Origin: a virus
DNA length: 26,890 nt
IMG/VR virus record: IMGVR_UViG_3300033141_004014
Location: 1-26,890 of that record
Direction: 5' to 3' (one strand)
Both the position numbers and the translations under genes were made by a program. Under the pieces are notes generated by a model. That model was not told the origin of the DNA. It did no database searches and saw only the letters and a program-made list of their open reading frames with translations. Of this stretch, positions 1 to 6,472 are shown piece after piece (positions within the stretch are counted from its first letter, which is position 1; every line of letters starts with the position of its first letter).

Positions 1-26
1 TAAACGATGATGTATATTGTCATATG

Positions 27-50
27 ATTGCATGCCCGAATCCATGCAAT
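27..50. promoter_or_regulatory. inverted repeat near left edge
   Basis: Perfect 8-bp arms ATTGCATG (27-34) and CATGCAAT (43-50) enclose an 8-bp centre. It lies upstream of a large terminator and the replication gene. It could be an operator or part of a structured leader; nothing in the sequence decides between these. Confidence 0.3.
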
Positions 51-60
51 ATTACATGAG

Positions 61-135
61 AGCCGTAAATCGACACGTGGGTGCGCCGACTATTTGGTGC
101 GCCGGTTCGGCACGTGTCGGTTTGCGGCTTTTTTT
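61..135 (+). terminator. large hairpin terminator or structured leader
   Basis: Bases 61-79 pair with 111-129 over 19 positions, 17 Watson-Crick and two G-U in RNA, and a run of seven T (129-135) follows directly. The 31-nt loop holds a 9-bp direct repeat, GGTGCGCCG, at 80-88 and 96-104. The shape is that of a factor-independent terminator for a gene left of the window, or an attenuator in the leader of the replication gene that starts 18 bp later. The long loop with internal repeats is unusual for a simple terminator. Confidence 0.65.
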
Positions 136-152
136 GCGTTACAGGGGGAGCC

Positions 153-1079
153 ATGGCAACGCAACGCTATATTTCTACGTCGTTTTGGGAGGACGCCTGG
201 ATCAGGACCATCGATCCGCTGGCGCGCTATCTGTATCTTTACCTGTTGACCAACCCGCTGACCAACATTGCAGGTGTATATAAAATCACACGCGATCGTA
301 TCTCTTTTGATACAGGCATAGATGAACGGTCGTTAAACCCGATGCTCGAACAATTTCGAGCAAAAAATAAAGCACATTACGTTGACGATGAATGGATCGT
401 GATTCCCAACTGGCCGAAACACCAGAAATGGCGACAACGGTCAAAAATCAAGGAGGGAATTGAAAATATCCTCTATGAATTGCCAAAACCTCTATTATCG
501 AAACTTTGCGCCATAGGATATCAGTACCCTATGGATACCCTATCCATAACTTACGATAAGATATCCATACCCTATACATATGATTCGAACTATTCTGATT
601 CTGATACTGAATTTGATACTAGAACTAGAAGTGACGGTTGGGAAGTCACAGATGAAGCGGCTGTGGATAACTCTGTGGATAACTCGGGGCCTTCTTCTGT
701 TGTTTTGTCTGTTGTTGAATATTTGTCAAAAGAGACCGGAAAACCGTTTTCTCCCAATGATCGCGAGACACGAGCTCTCATCGGCGCGTTGCAGTCCGGC
801 GGGTATTCGGAAGACGATATGAAGCACGTGATTGCTATCAAAAAAGCACATTGGACGGGGAAGACCACGAGCGACGGAAAGCGACTTGAGGATTTTCTCC
901 GCCCGGCAACGCTATTTAAGTTTGACAATTTCGATCGGTACTTATTGGAATACAATCGCAGAAAAGAAACCACGCCACCCAGCAGTCTGCCGTTCTGGAT
1001 ATGTGCATCGTGCGGACATAAAAATACGCACACCGGCGACCAGTGTTTGAAATGCGGGAAATTTGCCGAAAGCGCTTGA
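153..1079 (+). CDS. phage replication protein (DnaD-like, conserved phage C-terminal domain) with zinc ribbon
   Basis: A 308-aa protein if started at ATG 153, which has AGGGGGAG just upstream; an ATG at 81 is also open but lies inside the hairpin region. The N-terminal ~110 residues look like the winged-helix region of phage replication organisers. Residues ~210-275 match the conserved phage C-terminal domain, with the pattern TGKPF...R.LI.ALQ.GY...D...VI..K...W.......FLRP.TLF...FD.YL. The tail carries CxxC...CxxC (CASC and CLKC), a probable zinc ribbon. Proteins of this type usually bind the phage origin or help load the host helicase. A long low-complexity Ser/Asp/Thr linker (~150-200) separates the halves. 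Family assignment is by pattern memory, so the exact role is inferred. Confidence 0.75.
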   Translation: MATQRYISTSFWEDAWIRTIDPLARYLYLYLLTNPLTNIAGVYKITRDRISFDTGIDERSLNPMLEQFRAKNKAHYVDDEWIVIPNWPKHQKWRQRSKIKEGIENILYELPKPLLSKLCAIGYQYPMDTLSITYDKISIPYTYDSNYSDSDTEFDTRTRSDGWEVTDEAAVDNSVDNSGPSSVVLSVVEYLSKETGKPFSPNDRETRALIGALQSGGYSEDDMKHVIAIKKAHWTGKTTSDGKRLEDFLRPATLFKFDNFDRYLLEYNRRKETTPPSSLPFWICASCGHKNTHTGDQCLKCGKFAESA

Positions 1080-1125
1080 CCATGGCGTACCATGCCATCC
1101 ATATTGACATGCAAGGGGATCAGTT

Positions 1126-1284
1126 GTGGAAATAAAAGCATGGATCAACTGGCAGCTTCTTTTCGGAATATCTGTGGACAAGCGATGGGATTCCAGGATC
1201 ATGCTTGTCCTCGACATAGGACCGGCAACAATTCAATTTTTATTCAAAAAGCGCAAGGAGGGTTGTGGTGAAAGCACGAGTTAA
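1126..1284 (+). CDS. small phage protein, unknown
   Basis: A 52-aa reading frame starting at GTG 1126 with AAGGGG 8-9 bases upstream. It contains aromatic and hydrophobic stretches (KAWINWQLLFGISVD, IGPATIQFLFKKR) with no clear membrane helix. Its end overlaps the next gene start by 17 bp, the compact style of the rest of this region. Small proteins with a GI...D then IGP...FLFKK pattern are common in phage early regions, but I do not know a function. Confidence 0.55.
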   Translation: MEIKAWINWQLLFGISVDKRWDSRIMLVLDIGPATIQFLFKKRKEGCGESTS

Positions 1285-1525
1285 GGACATGCCCAAGATA
1301 TGGGCGGAGAAGGCAGGACTTAGTCAAGTGTATACGGTATCAGTAGGGGGCTGTTGGTGGACATCGTACCACACGGCACATGTCGGAGGGATTATTGAGG
1401 TTGTAGAGTATACCGGCAAAGCACATTACTTCCAAGATACAGACAACACACCTTGGCGCCCCGTGTCTTGGCACCCCGACTGGCTAGAAATACTACCCGA
1501 AGAGCCGGAGCACAAAGGCTGCTAG
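1268..1525 (+). CDS. small phage protein, unknown
   Basis: An 85-aa protein rich in Trp and His. Two GTG codons in tandem (1265 and 1268) follow AAGGAGGG; 1268 has the better spacing. The sequence reads as a small beta-rich fold ending in a PVSWHPDWLEIL segment. No catalytic motif is visible. It is translationally coupled to the preceding small gene. About 140 bp without a convincing gene follow. Confidence 0.6.
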   Translation: MKARVKDMPKIWAEKAGLSQVYTVSVGGCWWTSYHTAHVGGIIEVVEYTGKAHYFQDTDNTPWRPVSWHPDWLEILPEEPEHKGC

Positions 1526-1668
1526 GACATGGGCCATAGCAGACTCATGGCCGAGGGCTGGGGCGGTGAAAAGCCTCGCCGATATCGTGGACTTGCTACC
1601 GTTTGAGGTGCAAAAAAAGGACTTGCATACACACTGAATCGCTGGCTGCCGTTGCCGGAGGTGGAGGA

Positions 1669-1914
1669 ATGACTACTGCTGAATCAATTTTGGAAACAAT
1701 TGGGCGCGAAGCAATGGAGCGCCTTTGCCGGGAATTCGGCGGCACGACGCTGTATATTCCACTCCGGCCGCCGGAAGTGTTACGAAATGAAAAAATCGTA
1801 ACACTTTTTTCCCATGCCCTAAAAGCCGGTGGCACGTGTATGTCGGCGTACAACGAATGCGCACAAGAATTCGGGCTTTCCGTGCGCCGGGTGCAGGAGA
1901 TAATCGCCGGATGA
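1669..1914 (+). CDS. Mor-like transcription activator family protein
   Basis: An 81-aa protein started at ATG 1669 with GGAGG 7 bases upstream; an in-frame ATG at 1603 has no ribosome site. Residues ~15-32 (ERLCREFGGTTLYIPLRP) match the dimerisation segment of Mu Mor/C proteins, whose usual pattern is L...LGG...YIP. The C-terminal half ends in a helix-turn-helix, AYNECAQEFGLSVRRVQEII, matching the family pattern of ELA..YGLS...V..I. Members activate middle or late phage promoters as dimers. It is a candidate regulator of the structural genes or of the cargo block downstream. Confidence 0.75.
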   Translation: MTTAESILETIGREAMERLCREFGGTTLYIPLRPPEVLRNEKIVTLFSHALKAGGTCMSAYNECAQEFGLSVRRVQEIIAG

Positions 1915-2057
1915 ACATTCCGTATTTTTACTACCTGTTTACTCATGCCGGGCATACGTGGAAAACGCTTGTAAAAGTTGACGTCAAAGCGCAAGAAAAC
2001 GTGATTTTTTTATCGAAAAAGACGGTGATCGGCTCGAACCCAACCAATCCGGCATGA
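1911..2057 (+). CDS. small phage protein, unknown
   Basis: A 48-aa protein whose ATG overlaps the stop of the Mor-like gene (ATGA), implying translational coupling. It is Tyr/Phe-rich at the start, then mixed charged. Its stop overlaps the next short frame, also as ATGA. No recognised family. Confidence 0.5.
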   Translation: MNIPYFYYLFTHAGHTWKTLVKVDVKAQENVIFLSKKTVIGSNPTNPA

Positions 2058-2122
2058 AAGTCGTTGCGGACTTCCACCACGCGTATTTTCAAGCGCTTTC
2101 CGTGGGCTATCCGCAAAATTGA
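2054..2122 (+). pseudogene. 22-codon remnant resembling the start of a phage glycosyltransferase-like gene
   Basis: A frame of only 22 codons starts with ATGA coupling to the previous gene and begins MKVVADFHHAYFQAL. This resembles the N-terminus of phage proteins of several hundred residues that begin with a DFHH motif and are often annotated as glycosyltransferase-like. Here it stops at once, and 66 bp later the ABC cassette begins. I read it as the left stub of a gene cut by acquisition of the cargo block; a genuine micro-protein cannot be excluded. Confidence 0.35.
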
Positions 2123-2188
2123 AAAAAATGAACTTTCCTAGAGGACTTCGCATATATCCCTCGGGTATCCTATTGCCAGGAGGCTATT

Positions 2189-3493
2189 ATGAAGCACATT
2201 TTTGTATTTCTCATTATGGCATTTCTTTGTTTTTCGCTCTATGCAACTGGGCAGTCCGATCCAAATGACGGACCGGAACCGATTGAGTTTTCCGTCCTCT
2301 ATTCGGGCATAGGGACGTATGACAAAGGAACTGCTACCGAATGGACCAATGTCGGTTGGGCATTCGAACAGGTAAAAAAAGATTTCCCGGAAGCTGTTAT
2401 GCGTGGTATGCAGGTCGATCTGTCGGACGGATCGCAACTGACAATGACGACGTTTCTTGCCGCGGGGAAAGCACCGAACGTCTACATGGACACGCTGGTT
2501 CGCAGCTCTACGTATATCACACCGGACTTTGCGTTGCCCCTTGACGAGTACGTGAGAGACCTCGCGAAATATCCGGAGGATACCCTGGCACCATACCGGC
2601 GCAATGGTGATCTATTGGCATTGCCGCAACCGGGAAGTGCTCAAGGCATGGCTATTAATCTGGACATGATGAAAGACATCGGCTACGAAGTTCCCGACAA
2701 CTGGACGATTGCCGATTTTCTGGAAATGGCCGAGCTCGTAAAGCAAAAATACAATGGCGAGAAATGGGCCACGGGCATGTTTGCCGGCAATCAAAGCGGT
2801 GACTACTTGATCAACAACTGGTTCGCTGCCTTCGGGTGCCGGTACTATGATCCAGGAGATTACTCGCACACAGTCATTCGGGATACCGGAGGCGCACAGG
2901 TGCACGCATTTTTCCAGACGCTTATGAAAAACGGGTACATACGCCAGGACGCAGCAACGCAGGTTGACGACGACTACGTTCTCGATTGGGCGCGGGGGAA
3001 TCTCGCAGCTACGGCGTTTTTCCAATCATGGACAAAGCATTATTTCAAGGTATTGATCGACAACGGAGAAATAAAGGAGCCGTTCGAATACAAGTTCGTG
3101 CCGTTCCCCCGTGCGGAAGGTGTCAATCGAGTTCCCACGTACTACATGAACGGCGCAATTGTCGTGCACAAGAGCGGATCAGCGGCCGACCCGATTGCCG
3201 CGCGGTTCGCAGAATACCTGAACGGTGCAAAGATTCAGACCGCGGAGGTTTTGCTCAATTCCGTGCTTCCCACCAGGACCGATGTGACGGCAAAGCCTGG
3301 CGACCCGTGGACCGCGCAGATTGCCGATATTGTCGCAGAGAACGGCATTTTTGATGTCGGGCTTACCAATGAAAAATTCGGCGCTACCAGACCGCAGCAC
3401 TATTCAATCCTTCAAAAAGTGCTCAATCTCAAAAATACCCCCCAGGAAAGTATCGCCGAATATGAAAAAGCGCTAAACGAAGCGCTCAAGTAA
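2189..3493 (+). CDS. ABC transporter extracellular solute-binding protein (family 1, sugar type)
   Basis: A 434-aa protein with AGGAGG upstream of ATG 2189. Residues 1-20 form a signal peptide (charged start, hydrophobic core, cut near LYATGQSD). There is no lipobox cysteine at the junction, so it would be a soluble periplasmic protein or be anchored otherwise. The body has the usual two-lobed family 1 layout: an LTMTTFLAAGKAPNVY segment early, LPLDEYV, ALPQPGSAQGMAINLDMM, then NNWFAAFG and a C-terminal helix set. Such proteins capture sugars, oligosaccharides or glycerol phosphates and deliver them to two permeases, which follow here. Substrate cannot be told from sequence. Its presence in a phage operon is unusual. 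Confidence 0.85.
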   Translation: MKHIFVFLIMAFLCFSLYATGQSDPNDGPEPIEFSVLYSGIGTYDKGTATEWTNVGWAFEQVKKDFPEAVMRGMQVDLSDGSQLTMTTFLAAGKAPNVYMDTLVRSSTYITPDFALPLDEYVRDLAKYPEDTLAPYRRNGDLLALPQPGSAQGMAINLDMMKDIGYEVPDNWTIADFLEMAELVKQKYNGEKWATGMFAGNQSGDYLINNWFAAFGCRYYDPGDYSHTVIRDTGGAQVHAFFQTLMKNGYIRQDAATQVDDDYVLDWARGNLAATAFFQSWTKHYFKVLIDNGEIKEPFEYKFVPFPRAEGVNRVPTYYMNGAIVVHKSGSAADPIAARFAEYLNGAKIQTAEVLLNSVLPTRTDVTAKPGDPWTAQIADIVAENGIFDVGLTNEKFGATRPQHYSILQKVLNLKNTPQESIAEYEKALNEALK

Positions 3494-3525
3494 TCTGTCG
3501 GCGGGACAGTCTTCCCGCCATTCCC

Positions 3526-3584
3526 GCGTCCGCTCGTGCTGCCGCAACATTCGTGGCAACCGGGTTCAATTCCCGGTGGACGCA
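3526..3584 (+). other. tRNA-like fold lacking a D-arm
   Basis: Acceptor arms GCGTCCG (3526-3532) and TGGACGC (3577-3583) pair over 7 bp with one G-U. CCGGG/CCCGG (3560-3564, 3572-3576) enclose the canonical T-loop TTCAATT, and A3584 sits at the discriminator position. A middle hairpin, TGCCGC/GTGGCA, carries a 7-nt loop AACATTC, giving CAT at the anticodon position, but the usual U33 is A. Only 7 nt stand where a D-arm should be and no CCA is encoded. It lies in the leader of the permease gene and overlaps that gene's possible GTG start. A separate perfect 7-bp hairpin (3500-3519) precedes it. It could be a tRNA relic, an old attachment-site scar or an RNA element; a working tRNA is unlikely. 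Confidence 0.45.
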
Positions 3585-3585
3585 G

Positions 3586-4416
3586 ATGAAATATCTCCTG
3601 CTTTTTCCGGCAGTTCTGGCCGTAGCGCTTTTTTTGCTATGGCCAATAGGGGAACTCGTTCGCTATTCGACGCTCAAAACGAATTTCATAACTACCTCGA
3701 GCGTGGGCCTGCTCAACTATCGCAATATGTTTCACAACACGGTATTTTTGCGTTCATGGGGAAACTCGTTTTGCTACATGGCAATCATGGTTGCTGCCAA
3801 TATGGTCGTTTCAACGGGAATTGTGTTGATAGCGTTTACGCTAAAAAAACGGTGGCATGATTTTATCAGGATATCGTTCTACGTGCCGGTCCTGGCGGCG
3901 GGAGTTATTATTGCTCAGGTCTGGCGATGGGTGTTCCATGCGCGTGGGCCGATCAACTGGATTCTGTCATTTTTCGGCGTCGATCCGATTTATTGGTTCG
4001 CGCAAGGAATCACTGCGATCCCGGCGGTCTCTCTTGTGGTCGTTGTTTCCGCATGGGGCGGAACGGTCATAATCCTACTTGCCTATGTGTTGTCTATCGA
4101 CCCGGCGCTATATGATGCGGCAACGATTGACGGCGCCACGTGGGGGCAAATAAAGCGACGGATTGTTCGTCCTCTCATGTGGCCGGCCATAGCCATGGTA
4201 TCCCTTATGGCTATGATTGCAGCCGCGCAAGTCTTCGAAACGATCTATGTGCTGGCTCCATATGAATACTCGGCAAGCGTTACGTTTCACATATACCGTG
4301 AAGCGTTTGTTTTCGGGCGGTTTGGCTATGCAAGCGCGCAAGCAATCATGCTATTGCTGGTGACGGCTGCAATGACAATCGGGAAAAAAAGGATAGAACA
4401 GGCAATAGGAGGATAG
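3586..4416 (+). CDS. ABC sugar-type permease, MalF/UgpA-like
   Basis: A 276-aa inner-membrane protein from ATG 3586 (GGTGGA upstream); a GTG at 3553 in frame would add 11 residues but lacks a ribosome site. It has about six hydrophobic segments, beginning with MKYLLLFPAVLAVALFLLW. The cytoplasmic EAA loop is present as YDAATIDGATWGQIKRRIVRP (four residues from each end vary in the family), the contact for the ATPase. It forms the translocation channel with the second permease and receives substrate from the binding protein upstream. No ATPase gene follows, so it would rely on a host ATPase of the MsmX/UgpC kind. Confidence 0.82.
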   Translation: MKYLLLFPAVLAVALFLLWPIGELVRYSTLKTNFITTSSVGLLNYRNMFHNTVFLRSWGNSFCYMAIMVAANMVVSTGIVLIAFTLKKRWHDFIRISFYVPVLAAGVIIAQVWRWVFHARGPINWILSFFGVDPIYWFAQGITAIPAVSLVVVVSAWGGTVIILLAYVLSIDPALYDAATIDGATWGQIKRRIVRPLMWPAIAMVSLMAMIAAAQVFETIYVLAPYEYSASVTFHIYREAFVFGRFGYASAQAIMLLLVTAAMTIGKKRIEQAIGG

Positions 4417-4420
4417 CTAT

Positions 4421-4642
4421 ATGAAACTTGTAAACATAGAATTATTCGGCAATGCCGAACAAGAAAAAATCTGGGTGAATCCGGAACAGATATGCTACAT
4501 CATCGCTCGCGAGAGAAAAAATTCTTCTAGTTTTACACCGACGTGGGGAATAGAACTTATATTTGGAGACCATACGCTTTTACTCGAAGCGCGGGGCAAA
4601 GAAGAAGTCCAGCGCCTGGTTTCTGACTTATGTCAAAAATAA
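4421..4642 (+). CDS. small FlbD-like protein, function unknown
   Basis: A 73-aa protein with GGAGGA and good spacing before ATG 4421, inserted between the two permease genes and overlapping the second by 13 bp. The pattern WVNPEQICYI... then a hydrophobic strand, HTLLLEARGKEEVQRLVSDL, resembles the short FlbD-like fold (N-P-x-x-I-x-x-I, then a basic loop and V...V..L). FlbD-type proteins occur in flagellar clusters and also as loose small phage genes. The similarity is weak. Interruption of a permease pair by an unrelated small gene is not typical of a bacterial ABC operon. Confidence 0.5.
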   Translation: MKLVNIELFGNAEQEKIWVNPEQICYIIARERKNSSSFTPTWGIELIFGDHTLLLEARGKEEVQRLVSDLCQK

Positions 4643-5442
4643 TTATCTTAATAGCGGCGGTGCTGCTCCTCGTCCCGCCGTATTTCATGGTTATCGGCAG
4701 CTTCCAAGACATACATGGCGTATTTATTATGCCGCCGAGGCCGCTGCCACTACACCCAACGCTTGAGAATTACCGAAAATTGCTATCAACTGACGGCGTG
4801 GTCAGGTGGGCATTCAATAGCGTGTTCGTTGTCGCCTGCGTCGTAGTGTTGTCTGTAATCGTGGCGGCCGGTGCCGGGTATGCGTTTTCGGCATATCGAT
4901 TTCCGCTGAAGCGGGTTCTGTGGATGCTTTTGCTTATGGGCATTATGGTCCCGAGGATTTCAGCAATCGTGCCGCTGTTCGTAGTAATCAATCGCTTGAA
5001 ATTGTCCGGCACCATGATTGCTGCTGTGCTTCCCGTAATCGCATCGCCAATCAATTTCTACCTGGCCCGAACGTATTTCGAAAGCATCCCCAAGCAATAC
5101 ATAGAATCGGCGCGCATCGACGGTGCGAGCGAAACGCAAGTATTAGCAAACATTATCGTTCCGGTCGCCCGGCCGATCATCGCTACGATTGCGCTATTCT
5201 CGGGCATTGCAGCGCTCGGTGATTATATATGGCAAATGCTTATATTGCAGGACGAAAAAAAATATACGCTGATTGTCGGGCTCACAAAAACAATCATGAA
5301 ACGCGGCGGGGCGGATATGGGAAACCTGAATCCTATCGGACAATCCATGGCCGCCGGCTGCATTCTGTTGCTGCCTATCCTGGCGATCTTTTTGGTCGCC
5401 AACAAATATTTCACGCAGACCATTCAGGGGGTAAAAGACTAA
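4630..5442 (+). CDS. ABC sugar-type permease, MalG/UgpE-like
   Basis: A 270-aa membrane protein beginning in the last codons of the small gene before it. It has the standard MalG plan: first helix (IILIAAVLLLVPPYFMVIGS), the FxxxxxP...L.NY segment, a WAFNSVFVV second helix, and an EAA loop, YIESARIDGASETQVLANI, followed by IVPVARP. It is the second half of the channel. Spacing and overlaps put it in one transcript with the binding protein and first permease. Length is normal for the family, so the importer core is intact except for the missing ATPase. Confidence 0.85.
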   Translation: MSKIIILIAAVLLLVPPYFMVIGSFQDIHGVFIMPPRPLPLHPTLENYRKLLSTDGVVRWAFNSVFVVACVVVLSVIVAAGAGYAFSAYRFPLKRVLWMLLLMGIMVPRISAIVPLFVVINRLKLSGTMIAAVLPVIASPINFYLARTYFESIPKQYIESARIDGASETQVLANIIVPVARPIIATIALFSGIAALGDYIWQMLILQDEKKYTLIVGLTKTIMKRGGADMGNLNPIGQSMAAGCILLLPILAIFLVANKYFTQTIQGVKD

Positions 5443-5654
5443 TGGCACGAAAAATTCATATCAAGGGAATGTGGCTGTGCCGCGCGTGTGGCGTGGCGAG
5501 CGATATTCACAACTGGGAAGAAACGCCGATCTATGCTCCGTTCTTCGAGTGTCCGCATTGCGGGTCAATCGTCAATGTTACGCGAGCAAATGAAAAAGCG
5601 GAATTCGACAAAACGGAAAAGTCGAAGCCGGGAAGACCGAAAAAAGAAGAATAA
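5442..5654 (+). CDS. small zinc-ribbon protein with AT-hook-like tail
   Basis: A 70-aa protein whose ATG overlaps the permease stop (TAATG), with AGGGGG about 10 bases upstream. Cys pairs CRAC and CPHC are spaced as a rubredoxin-like zinc ribbon (residues ~10-42). The C-terminus, KPGRPKKEE, contains the GRP core of an AT-hook, a minor-groove DNA-binding motif. This suggests a small nucleic-acid binding protein. Similar zinc-ribbon micro-proteins are frequent in phages; the role here is unknown. Confidence 0.6.
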   Translation: MARKIHIKGMWLCRACGVASDIHNWEETPIYAPFFECPHCGSIVNVTRANEKAEFDKTEKSKPGRPKKEE

Positions 5655-5701
5655 AATAGTCATTGCGGCCGTCGCCACAGCGGCAATGGGAGGACAACAA
5701 C

Positions 5702-6472
5702 ATGACAATAGCAATCATTATCGGGCGCGGAGGAAGCAAGCGGTTGCCGAGGAAAAACGTATTGCGGTTCTGCGAGCATCCGCTCATCGCCTGGTCAATC
5801 GTTCAGGCAAAGTGTTCGCATCGTATCGATTGGGTGTACGTAAGCACGGACGACGACGAAATAGCAGCCGTTTCTCGGGAATATGGAGCCGAGGTTATCC
5901 GGCGGCCCGAATGGCACGACGCCGATCTTGTTTCGGCCAATCGCCCATATCGGCATGCGATGAAGGAACTCCTCATGGAATACGGCGAAGAGTTTAACAC
6001 GGCGGTAACTATCCTTCCCACGTCACCGCTGAAGCGGCCGCAAGACATGGATCTTGGTATAAAACTGGCTCATGATTACGGGTTGCAGGAAGTGATTCCT
6101 ATCAGCAAGCGGCGGGAAACCATGATCTATCGGGTCACGCATCCGTTTACTGCGCGCACGGTATTTTTGGACAAGGGATACCATTTTGCCGGCCCCGGCG
6201 CATCATGGAACGTGTGCAACCCGAGAGGCTATATTGCGTTCACCGAAGCGTTCAGCGATTTAGACCATACGCTCGATGATCGAGCCATGCACCATCTGGA
6301 GGAAAGCCCGAGGCTGGATGTCTCGTACATAGAAGTCCCGTTGTGGCAACAATTCGAAGTGGACACGCAAGAGGAATGGGCTTTGGCGGAAGTGCTCATG
6401 GAGCACTACATATTAAAGGGCAAAGGCCCGGAGGTTTATTATGAGTACGCAGGAAGAAAAAATCACGAGTGA
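5702..6472 (+). CDS. acylneuraminate (nonulosonate) cytidylyltransferase-like
   Basis: A 256-aa protein with GGGAGGA seven bases before ATG 5702. It opens with the nucleotide-binding loop IIGRGGSKRLPRKNV, close to the family's ARGGSKRLPGKN, then YVSTDDDEIAAVSREYGAEVI and ILPTSPLKRPQDMD. The C-terminal DTQEEWALAEVLM matches the family pattern D(T/S)xE(E/D)..LAE. The family activates sialic, legionaminic or pseudaminic acid as the CMP-sugar in the cytoplasm. The loop starts IIG instead of the usual IIPA. Overlap with the Maf-like gene suggests that gene uses the CMP-sugar made here. Which sugar is used cannot be told. Confidence 0.78.
   Translation: MTIAIIIGRGGSKRLPRKNVLRFCEHPLIAWSIVQAKCSHRIDWVYVSTDDDEIAAVSREYGAEVIRRPEWHDADLVSANRPYRHAMKELLMEYGEEFNTAVTILPTSPLKRPQDMDLGIKLAHDYGLQEVIPISKRRETMIYRVTHPFTARTVFLDKGYHFAGPGASWNVCNPRGYIAFTEAFSDLDHTLDDRAMHHLEESPRLDVSYIEVPLWQQFEVDTQEEWALAEVLMEHYILKGKGPEVYYEYAGRKNHE

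Noticed and set aside
1566-1637. 23-codon GTG frame between two small genes
   Set aside because: Reads like protein but is very short, with only a weak GGGGCGG upstream; not enough to call a gene.
3553-3585. GTG start extending the first permease
   Set aside because: No ribosome site, and the extra codons coincide with the T-arm of the tRNA-like fold; ATG 3586 preferred, though the longer form cannot be excluded.
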